Positions 42,943 through 50,023 of a stretch of 64,000 nt of DNA are shown one piece after another. The notes under the pieces were generated by a model. It ran no database searches, was not told the origin of the DNA, and worked only from the letters and a program-made list of their open reading frames with translations. The stretch's first letter is position 1. Each line of letters opens with the position of its first letter. This DNA comes from Clostridiales bacterium. Lineage in GTDB: Bacteria; Bacillota; Clostridia; Saccharofermentanales; Saccharofermentanaceae. The translations under genes and the position numbers were made by a program. The DNA lies in assembly GCA_017545245.1 (NCBI GenBank), contig JAFWPB010000056.1:38383-102382 (forward strand), read 5' to 3'.

Positions 42943-45329
42943 ATGATGATAATTTATATGTTTTTGACGAAGACCACGTATCCAGTACTCCGAAACTGGG
43001 TTCGGCCTCTATATTCGATCGTCTTTTGTCTAGTTTGACCAGCCGTTATTTCATTTTGGGCACGATCTTCTGCGTATTCGGTATGCTGATCCTGATCATG
43101 ACGGCAATGCTGCAGTTCTCGGATTTCTCCAAGAAGATTTCGGCGACTTCGGTCGGCGTGGCCAGACAGTACACAGTTCCTGCTCCTCGTGGTGATATTG
43201 TTGACTGTAATGGTCGTGTCATCGCGACGAATCAAGAGATCAACACGCTTATGATCGCAAATGCCGGCCTGGAAAATGAGCAGTTGAACAGCATGTGCCT
43301 GGAACTTTCCTACCTTTTTGATGAGTATAATTGTGTTCCGGTTGCAAGCCTTGACGATTATTTCTCGATCAATCCTTATGCTTTTAAGAAAACGGATGAG
43401 GAGATCGCCTTGTGGCAGACGAACCGAAATCTCTTCGACATGAAGGAACCAAATCCGAATACGATCGTTACGTATTCCGATAACTATGTAAAGAGTGATC
43501 CGCAGATTTTCTTCCTCTATCTTCGCCGTAAGTTTGGCCTGAGTGAAAGCTATTCGGAGGAAGAAGCGTACAGGATCATTAAGATCCGTTATCAGATATT
43601 TACAGACAACTGGGCATTCCAAACAGGAACTCCGATCCTGATTGCAAAGGATGTCCCGGAAGAACTGATCCGCATTCTCATGGAGCAGAATTACCATTTC
43701 ATGGGTATTCTTGCGAATAAGGAATATCGACGCGTATATACACCTCTGGCAAAAGTATCTTCCCATGTTATTGGATACATCGGAAAGATTTCCCAGGAAC
43801 GTCTTACGGAACTTGCTCCTGTCGGTTACATGGCAACAGACCTTGTCGGCCAGGCGGGTGTAGAAGCACAGATGGAGCGGTATCTGCATGGTCAGTACGG
43901 TGAAAAGCCGTATAATGTCTGGTCTACAGACCAGGAAAATGGTGTTTTCTATGATTCAAAGCTTGGAACGGATCCGATTTCTGGTGCGCAGGTGCAGCTT
44001 ACGATTGATACGAATCTGCAGCAGGTTGGAATCGACAGTATTAAGGAATATATCCATAATGCTATGTTGAAAGAAGAGGCAAAACCGGAAGATGAGCGAA
44101 TGAAGACTGCTACAGCCGGTTCCCTTGTCGTTATGAATGTGAAAACAGGTGCGGTATTGGCAATGTGTTCGTATCCTGATTTTGATCCGAATGACTTTGT
44201 TCTCTCTATGGAAGGCGATGCTCAGGCGAAAGCACAGGTACAGTATTATCTCGGTATCAATGAGTATAAGAACGTTACCGCGGTTGACATGCCTCTTTGG
44301 AATCGTGCAATTATGTCCATGTATCCGCCGGGATCGACTTTTAAACTGGTTACCGCTCTTTCTGCACTGGAGTGCGGAAGAATCACGCCGGAAAACAGTG
44401 AAGTGAAGTGCGTCAGCCCGACCGATTTTGGCGGTATGCGCTGGGAATGTATGGAACGCCGTGAAGGCGGACATGGAATGCTGGATCTGACATCCGGTCT
44501 GGCAACCTCATGCAATATCTATTTTGCAACTATCGGTGTTGATGCTACGATCAGTAATATCGATAAGACAGGTCAGCGCCTTGGCCTTGGAAGTTTGACA
44601 GGTATCGATCTTCCTGGTGAGATCCCGGGAGTCCGGGCCAATCAGGCGAATAAGCGGCTTTTGCGTCAAAACAGTACTGTAGATGAAGATACAGACTGGC
44701 ATATTGCTGACACGGCTCAGGCTGCCATCGGACAGTTCGACAACTGTTATACCGTTATTCAGCTTGCAAGATACGTTTCAGCAATCGCTACCAATAATCT
44801 TGTGACTCCTCATGTTATCGATAAAGTGGTTGCTGCGGATGGATCGATTTTGTATTCCGGTCCTACAGAAGCGATACCGCTCGGAATCAAGCAAGAATAT
44901 CTGGACGCCATTCACATCGGCATGCGTCAGGTTGCCGAAAGTGAAGAAGGTACAGCCCATAAATATCTCAAAGATTTTCCAGTTGCTGTTGCCTGTAAGA
45001 CAGGTACTGCAGAGACGGGTTTTGAGAAAATCAACATGGAATACTCAAATGGTGTGTTCGTTTGTTATGCTCCTTATGATGATCCGGAGATCTGTATTGC
45101 TCTTTGTATCGAGAAAGGTGAGTGGGGTGCTTCCACGATTGAAATCGCGAAAAAAATGATGATGGCATATTTTAATGTGCCAGAAACAGAAGAGGAGAAA
45201 AAGAAAACAAAGAAAACTCTTCCTCCGATCGGTGATGTTACATCAAGTACTCAGGAACAGAATCAGGACACGAATACGGATACAAACACGAATACCAATA
45301 CGAATACGGATCAGGATCAGGATCAGTAA
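42927..45329 (+). CDS. mrdA: Penicillin-binding protein 2 (class B transpeptidase of elongation)
   Basis: The D,D-transpeptidase partner of RodA. The 800-residue protein has a cytoplasmic N-terminus, TM (about 40-62), the PBP dimerisation domain from VPAPRGDIVDCNGRVIATN, and the transpeptidase with PPGSTFKL (active-site Ser), SCN (TSCN) and CKTGTAE. The C-terminal tail (about 755-800) is low complexity, Asn/Asp/Thr/Gln repeats ending DQDQDQ, encoded by short direct DNA repeats (about 45270-45328) prone to length change. Start at 42927 in the mreD end. Confidence 0.94.
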   Translation: MAKRIDDDNLYVFDEDHVSSTPKLGSASIFDRLLSSLTSRYFILGTIFCVFGMLILIMTAMLQFSDFSKKISATSVGVARQYTVPAPRGDIVDCNGRVIATNQEINTLMIANAGLENEQLNSMCLELSYLFDEYNCVPVASLDDYFSINPYAFKKTDEEIALWQTNRNLFDMKEPNPNTIVTYSDNYVKSDPQIFFLYLRRKFGLSESYSEEEAYRIIKIRYQIFTDNWAFQTGTPILIAKDVPEELIRILMEQNYHFMGILANKEYRRVYTPLAKVSSHVIGYIGKISQERLTELAPVGYMATDLVGQAGVEAQMERYLHGQYGEKPYNVWSTDQENGVFYDSKLGTDPISGAQVQLTIDTNLQQVGIDSIKEYIHNAMLKEEAKPEDERMKTATAGSLVVMNVKTGAVLAMCSYPDFDPNDFVLSMEGDAQAKAQVQYYLGINEYKNVTAVDMPLWNRAIMSMYPPGSTFKLVTALSALECGRITPENSEVKCVSPTDFGGMRWECMERREGGHGMLDLTSGLATSCNIYFATIGVDATISNIDKTGQRLGLGSLTGIDLPGEIPGVRANQANKRLLRQNSTVDEDTDWHIADTAQAAIGQFDNCYTVIQLARYVSAIATNNLVTPHVIDKVVAADGSILYSGPTEAIPLGIKQEYLDAIHIGMRQVAESEEGTAHKYLKDFPVAVACKTGTAETGFEKINMEYSNGVFVCYAPYDDPEICIALCIEKGEWGASTIEIAKKMMMAYFNVPETEEEKKKTKKTLPPIGDVTSSTQEQNQDTNTDTNTNTNTNTDQDQDQ

Positions 45330-45363
45330 GTGAGTCCTTTTCGTGCAAAATGATAAATTTTTG

Positions 45364-45392
45364 TTGCAGATTTCTGTTGATATTAGTAGAAT
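45364..45392 (+). promoter_or_regulatory. Promoter for the methylglyoxal-synthase-like gene
   Basis: TTGCAG (45364-45369), 17 bp, TAGAAT (45387-45392), 29 bp before the start; so this pair need not depend on the mre promoter. Confidence 0.65.
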
Positions 45393-45421
45393 ATATATAT
45401 AAATCTTTGGAGGCAGCTGGA

Positions 45422-45823
45422 ATGAAGATCGTTATTATGGCAGATAATCGGAAGAATGAGCTTCTCGTGAATTTTTGCATTGCTTATCGTCAATTGTTAT
45501 CGAAACACACTTTGATCTCTCTTCATAACACAGCCACGCTTCTTGAATCCGCTGCGGAATTGAATGTTGTCGGACTTTCCACTGATTATTCCGGTGGATT
45601 TGATCAGCTTGCTTCTCGTGCGGAGTACAATGAGATCGACTCCGTGATCTATCTGCGCGATACACAGCTTGCCAATTATAATGAGATCAATCCTCTTTTG
45701 AAGGCTTGCGATTACAACAGTATTCCGTATGCGACAAACCTTGCGAGCGCCGAAATCCTGATTCTTGCAATCGACCGTGGTGATCTTGATTGGCGTGAAC
45801 TTGTCCGCGACCAGAACTATTAA
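45422..45823 (+). CDS. Methylglyoxal-synthase-like protein with lost active site
   Basis: 133 residues with the overall MgsA pattern (MKIVIMAD, LLVNFCIAYRQLLSKHTLISL, AEYNEIDSVIYLRD, CDYNSIPYATNLASAEILI, DWREL). MgsA turns DHAP into methylglyoxal using His19, Asp71, His98 and Asp101 (E. coli numbers). Here A-H-D is A-D-N (7-9), TGTTG is HNTAT (35-39), GG-Asp is GG-Phe (58-60), and PHDPD is YNEIN (86-90): all four are changed, so catalysis is unlikely. Position after the mre/PBP2 block matches mgsA in other Clostridia. Start at 45422 after GGAGG. Confidence 0.78.
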   Translation: MKIVIMADNRKNELLVNFCIAYRQLLSKHTLISLHNTATLLESAAELNVVGLSTDYSGGFDQLASRAEYNEIDSVIYLRDTQLANYNEINPLLKACDYNSIPYATNLASAEILILAIDRGDLDWRELVRDQNY

Positions 45824-45833
45824 GGGTAATTGC

Positions 45834-46466
45834 ATGAAGATTCATACATTTCCATATGGACTTGTACAGGCCAATATGTATGTAGTTGCATTTGGCGATT
45901 CAGCTATTGTCATCGATCCATGTGTGCATTGGGAAAAAACAGCCTTGACTGACTTAGATGTCAAGGCTGTTTTGTGTACGCACGGTCATTTTGACCATAT
46001 CTCAACCGCGGATGAACTGATATCAAAGTTTTCGTGTCCCTGTTATATTGCGAAAGAAGACCAGGAGATGCTTCCTGATCCAAGGCTCAATTTTGCGATC
46101 GATTTTGGAATTCAGGTAACAGTGAAGCAGGAGACCGTTACTTTTACTAAAGAGGAGTACTCCAATCTGGACTTTGGTATTGCCGAGCCTTTCTCATTGA
46201 CTGTCATTTCTACGCCTGGCCATACAGAAGGTTCTGTCTGCTTCCTGTTTGAAACGGAAGACAACAAGAAATATATGTTTACCGGCGATATGCTTTTTGA
46301 AAGAAGTGTCGGTCGTACCGATCTCGGCGGTTCAGAATCGGATATGAAAGCTTCGATCCAGAAACTCAAGGCGATGGACGACAGTATACGCTGTTATCCC
46401 GGCCATGGAGGGGAAACCGTTCTCGGATTGGAGAAAAAGCAAAACCCGTATTTTCTTTACTTCTAA
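45834..46466 (+). CDS. Metallo-beta-lactamase-fold hydrolase (glyoxalase II-like)
   Basis: 210 residues. THGHFDHIS gives the HxHxDH zinc motif, TPGHTEGSV the next His, FTGDMLF the bridging Asp and CYPGHGGET the last His, so the dinuclear site is complete. The family includes glyoxalase II and persulfide dioxygenase-like enzymes; the length suits a small thioesterase-type hydrolase. It follows the MGS-like gene by 10 bp, which may reflect an old methylglyoxal link. Start at 45834 after AAGGG. Confidence 0.85.
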   Translation: MKIHTFPYGLVQANMYVVAFGDSAIVIDPCVHWEKTALTDLDVKAVLCTHGHFDHISTADELISKFSCPCYIAKEDQEMLPDPRLNFAIDFGIQVTVKQETVTFTKEEYSNLDFGIAEPFSLTVISTPGHTEGSVCFLFETEDNKKYMFTGDMLFERSVGRTDLGGSESDMKASIQKLKAMDDSIRCYPGHGGETVLGLEKKQNPYFLYF

Positions 46467-46500
46467 GTATTGCCAGGGCTACTTAATAAACTTCGAATTG

Positions 46501-46540
46501 CCAGTCCGAAATCTCGAAATGTGATAGGGCTGGTTCTTTT
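46501..46540 (+). terminator. Terminator after the MBL-fold gene
   Basis: CCAGTCC (46501-46507) pairs with GGGCTGG (46527-46533), then TTCTTTT. Confidence 0.6.
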
Positions 46541-46612
46541 GTCGGAATTTGTCGATTTCGTCTCAAGTATGGAAAAACCAATCCTGCTATATTGAAGCAG
46601 GAGGTGATTTCT

Positions 46613-46885
46613 TTGAATACTATTCAATCAATGTTCGCATTTGTTGCTGTCTTTCTGACACTTTGTATGTTTGTGGTCGTCAGTCCGCTGATGTACAGAA
46701 GAACCTATTATCTTGCCGATATCTCGATCTCTTCTTTGGAAAAGAGCAACAAGAAGGACAAGATATTCGAATTTGTTCCGCATAACAACATTGAGAATCA
46801 TTGGACGATTGAAACCGGTTCCCCTGAAAAAGCATATCGGCTGGCAAGAGGACTTCACGATTCAGTAAAGATCATTCTTAATTGA
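46613..46885 (+). CDS. Small single-TM protein, first gene of a Tad-like cluster
   Basis: 90 residues: a TM helix (about 4-27, MFAFVAVFLTLCMFVVVSPLM), a basic R-R-T-Y segment, then a soluble tail. I read the start as TTG 46613, 8 nt after AGGAGG; the upstream in-frame ATG overlaps the ribosome site. No family is recognised. It lies 11 bp before the DUF5702 gene, so it is probably co-transcribed with the pilin-like genes. Confidence 0.6.
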   Translation: MNTIQSMFAFVAVFLTLCMFVVVSPLMYRRTYYLADISISSLEKSNKKDKIFEFVPHNNIENHWTIETGSPEKAYRLARGLHDSVKIILN

Positions 46886-46896
46886 GGGAGGGCACT

Positions 46897-48291
46897 ATGA
46901 AACGGAAACTTTTGGGAAGACATGGATCGATCACGGTATTTCTTTGTGTGATACTCTCGGCAATGATCATTCTGGAAAGCATTTACATTGAAGGTGCATA
47001 TAAGCGTAAGCGGGAAGTTGTGCTTGCCCAGGCAGTATCACATCAGGTGGAACAGATCCTGTCACAGTTTGACCGGAATCTGTTAACCTGGTACGGCGTA
47101 TATGCCATCTCAGATGTGAAACAAGGATCGGCTGTCTTTGATAGAATGACGAAAAGTATTGAAAATACTTCATTCTCGTATGCGTTAACAGGTGAGTTCG
47201 ATAACAATGCATTACGAAGCAGCATTTTGGACTTTATGCGCCTAAGAGGTATCGCTTTTGAAGGAAATGCGATCTTGGAGCAGCTTGGCGTTTCCATTTC
47301 CGACATCCGATCCAAGAACATATCCGGTAAAGGGCTGTCCAGCTGGATGCCGACTTTCCACACTCTGCTGGACAATAAGAAATATGTCTCAGGTATCCTC
47401 GACAAATTGAGAGGCATGATCAAGGACTCGGGATTCGGCGATAAGGTGGATACATTCAATGAATTCCTGGATGACGCAAGAATGGCCTGGGAAGAGAAAA
47501 GCAGTTCCGTGATTGAACTTGGAGATTCCTCGGCCAGTGTTTCTATGTTTGACCCGACATCGATCTCGTCTTTGACTTCAATGTTTGATACATATATGGA
47601 TGCTGATCTTCCAGGCTTTGTCGACCGGATGATCATGAACGAATATGCTGCGTTTCAATTCGATTCGAGAATCGATACCTATATTACGACGGATGGATTT
47701 AAACCGGAAAAGAATATGACAGGCGTGGCTTTTACGGATATCCATGGTGAGAATAAATCTGACCTTGAATATCTGCTGATCGGATCAGACCACGAATGGG
47801 TCAATCACGCTGCAGTAGACGGAATTTTGTTTGGTACCAGGCTGATATTGGATTTCGGGTCTTTTATGATGGATGAGGCCAAGAAACAGACGGCGCTCAT
47901 TATTGCGGAAGTCATGGCTTTGATCATAGCGTTGATCTCGGCAGGTACGGTGATCATCGATCCGTTTTCGATTCAATATGCGATTCTATTTATTATGGCC
48001 TATATCCGTGCCATTACAGACACGGCTAAACTGATTAACGGACAATCTGTTCCGATATTTTACAATGATAAAGTGATTTCAACGCTTGGCGGGTTTGCAT
48101 ATGCTGATTATCGGGACTATTTCCGCGTTTTGCTTCTGTTTGTTCCTGAAAACTGGCTACTAAGCCGGATGCGGACGGTGATCGAACGAGATGCTGGTAA
48201 AACGTTGTATACGGGAGTCAAGGGAATCGGAACTTTAGAAGGAACACCATATGTTATTGAAAGAAGGTGTGACTTGTATGCGGATAATTAG
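46897..48291 (+). CDS. DUF5702-like membrane protein with pseudopilin-type N-terminus
   Basis: 464 residues. The N-terminus (RHGSITVFLCVILSAMIILESIYIEGAY) resembles TadE/TadG-type pseudopilins: a short basic leader, G-S-I-T, then a long hydrophobic helix. A large extracytoplasmic domain (about 35-320) follows, then two or three TM segments (about 328-360 and 365-385), the first with LIIAEVMALIIALISAGTVII. DUF5702 proteins are found beside Tad pilus genes in Clostridia. GGAGGG lies 6 nt before ATG 46897; the TadE-like gene overlaps its end by 14 bp. Confidence 0.68.
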   Translation: MKRKLLGRHGSITVFLCVILSAMIILESIYIEGAYKRKREVVLAQAVSHQVEQILSQFDRNLLTWYGVYAISDVKQGSAVFDRMTKSIENTSFSYALTGEFDNNALRSSILDFMRLRGIAFEGNAILEQLGVSISDIRSKNISGKGLSSWMPTFHTLLDNKKYVSGILDKLRGMIKDSGFGDKVDTFNEFLDDARMAWEEKSSSVIELGDSSASVSMFDPTSISSLTSMFDTYMDADLPGFVDRMIMNEYAAFQFDSRIDTYITTDGFKPEKNMTGVAFTDIHGENKSDLEYLLIGSDHEWVNHAAVDGILFGTRLILDFGSFMMDEAKKQTALIIAEVMALIIALISAGTVIIDPFSIQYAILFIMAYIRAITDTAKLINGQSVPIFYNDKVISTLGGFAYADYRDYFRVLLLFVPENWLLSRMRTVIERDAGKTLYTGVKGIGTLEGTPYVIERRCDLYADN

Positions 48292-49303
48292 AAAGACAAG
48301 AGATCGTGTCGGGTCGATCGTTCTGGAAGCATCGATTGCCATGCCTTTTATTATCTTGCTTCTTGCTGCAGTTCTGACTTCTATGACGACCGTAAATGCC
48401 GAGCTCTACGTTCAGCGGGCAACTGAAAATGTAATCACGGAACTGAATGTGGCGATTCCTTTTGCAACGCAGGGAATCTCATGTATGGATGATATATCGA
48501 AGTCCTTTGGCCTCGGAGACCTCATTGATGTCGATATGAGTTCGGTAGATTCAGCATTAGGAGTGATTGGGTCAGTAAGCGGAGCAACCGGTGTGGATCT
48601 GGAAGATGTGCTGGGGACAGCAGTATTTGGTAGATATGTGCGGGATCGGATCCTTCTGGAGTATAGAAACATCTGTAAAGAGAACTGGGTCGTCACGGAC
48701 CCGCTTAAAGAAATGTCCGTATATCTGGACTACAGCGGTAACGATAAATGCATCTATGTGGATGTTTTCTTTCACCTTGGAGCCGGAAAGATCGATCTTT
48801 CCAGGAGCTATAGTACGTCAGTGTCCATGTATGCCGATGAGATCAAACTGGGAAGCAGTGAAAAAGCAAAGGAGAAAGAGTCGGATTCAATCTGGGAGAA
48901 AGATAACTTTACTCGTGGAAATACATTGAGAGAACAGTTCGGAGGGAATCTTCCTTATAATTTTCCGGTGGTTAGTAAGTTTGAGAATAATGAAGCAACC
49001 GTAATCAAGAGCATCGACACGACCTCACCGTATTACCAGAACGAGAAGATCCTGGAGAAGACGGTAAAGAAATCCATCGATGAACTGTCTTCGTTTGAAG
49101 GAGCACAGTGGGGAAAGACCGTGATCTCCTCGCAGGATATTCATTCGAAGAAGGTTTTGTTCGTGATTCCGAAAAACGGGGATGCATCATGTAAAGATTT
49201 GATCCGTGATATGTCTGACTATGCAATGATCAGGGGCATTTCACTTCAAATCGAAGAGTATGGCGAATCACACAGGTATGAAGAGAGAAAGGAGGAAGAA
49301 TAG
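48278..49303 (+). CDS. TadE-like pilus assembly protein
   Basis: 341 residues. RDRVGSIVLEASIAMPFIILLLAAVLTSM is the TadE-type processing region: basic leader, Gly-Ser, Glu at mature position about 5, then a hydrophobic helix. The extracytoplasmic rest is helical and polar and has no named domain. TadE-like minor pilins prime Flp/Tad pili. The cluster lacks tadA, tadB, tadC or an flp gene in the window. Start at ATG 48278; a TTG one codon earlier is possible. Confidence 0.7.
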   Translation: MRIIRKTRDRVGSIVLEASIAMPFIILLLAAVLTSMTTVNAELYVQRATENVITELNVAIPFATQGISCMDDISKSFGLGDLIDVDMSSVDSALGVIGSVSGATGVDLEDVLGTAVFGRYVRDRILLEYRNICKENWVVTDPLKEMSVYLDYSGNDKCIYVDVFFHLGAGKIDLSRSYSTSVSMYADEIKLGSSEKAKEKESDSIWEKDNFTRGNTLREQFGGNLPYNFPVVSKFENNEATVIKSIDTTSPYYQNEKILEKTVKKSIDELSSFEGAQWGKTVISSQDIHSKKVLFVIPKNGDASCKDLIRDMSDYAMIRGISLQIEEYGESHRYEERKEEE

Positions 49304-49369
49304 AATTCCGTTGCGTTTCTGAGATTCTACGCATATATATTATATATATTATAAAATTACGAAAAAAAG

Positions 49370-49398
49370 TTGTCACAATCTAAACCTTGCTGTATATT
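49370..49398 (+). promoter_or_regulatory. Promoter for the small TM gene - yerC - secA operon
   Basis: TTGTCA (49370-49375), 17 bp, TATATT (49393-49398), 47 bp before the start; an AT-rich stretch (about 49331-49357) lies just upstream and could act as an UP element. Confidence 0.7.
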
Positions 49399-49444
49399 AT
49401 TAGTGCTGATATTTTGAGTAAATCTATTTACTTGGAGGATGGAA

Positions 49445-49684
49445 TTGAAACATAGCAGCGAGCAAGTACGTGAAGTTGGTAGTTCCCGCCAATCCGGTAA
49501 GCGTGAAATCCGGGATCGGGATCTGTCTATTGGCGACGTTTTGCGTAGGCACAATCGTGAGTTGATCACTAAGCGTCTTCTTGTTGCGGTCGTTATCATT
49601 CTTTTGATCACACTTGGTGTGTTTCTGGTAGTCAGTGGCTTTTTTGGGCGTTTTGTAGATACATTGATGGGCTTTGTTGATTGA
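49445..49684 (+). CDS. Small single-TM membrane protein
   Basis: 79 residues: a charged cytoplasmic N-terminus (about 1-42, rich in Arg/Glu) and one TM helix (about 44-68, LLVAVVIILLITLGVFLVVSG). GGAGG directly abuts an ATG at 49439, so the TTG at 49445, with 6-nt spacing, is the better start. Unknown function. The stop is 7 bp before yerC, in the secA operon. Confidence 0.6.
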   Translation: MKHSSEQVREVGSSRQSGKREIRDRDLSIGDVLRRHNRELITKRLLVAVVIILLITLGVFLVVSGFFGRFVDTLMGFVD

Positions 49685-49691
49685 GGTTTTT

Positions 49692-50021
49692 ATGAACGAC
49701 AAACTGAAAGACAAACATATGGATGATCTTTTTGACGCGATTCTTACTCTGAAGTCTCGCGAAGAATGCTATTCCTTGTTTGAGGATCTTTGTACGATCT
49801 CTGAAATCAAGTCTTTGGCCCAGCGCTTCCAAGTAGCTATCTTACTTGCTAAGGGACATACATACTCCGAGATATTCGATGAGACAGGTGTCAGCACTGC
49901 GACGATCAGTCGTGTAAAACGTTGCTTGGACTATGGTGCAGATGGCTATCGTACTGTGCTTAGCCGCATGGACCTGGGTTCTTTCGACGATAATAAAGGG
50001 AAAATGGAAGGAAACAAGTAA
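49692..50021 (+). CDS. YerC/YecD family TrpR-like DNA-binding protein
   Basis: 109 residues with a TrpR-like helix-turn-helix: DLFDAILTLKSREEC, LCTISEIKSLAQRFQVAILLAKG, then TYSEIFDETGVSTATISRVKRCL as the recognition unit. YerC-type regulators are unstudied in most Clostridia; the ligand is not known to be tryptophan. It begins at 49692 after a GAGG site and ends 2 bp before secA. Confidence 0.88.
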   Translation: MNDKLKDKHMDDLFDAILTLKSREECYSLFEDLCTISEIKSLAQRFQVAILLAKGHTYSEIFDETGVSTATISRVKRCLDYGADGYRTVLSRMDLGSFDDNKGKMEGNK

Positions 50022-50023
50022 AA

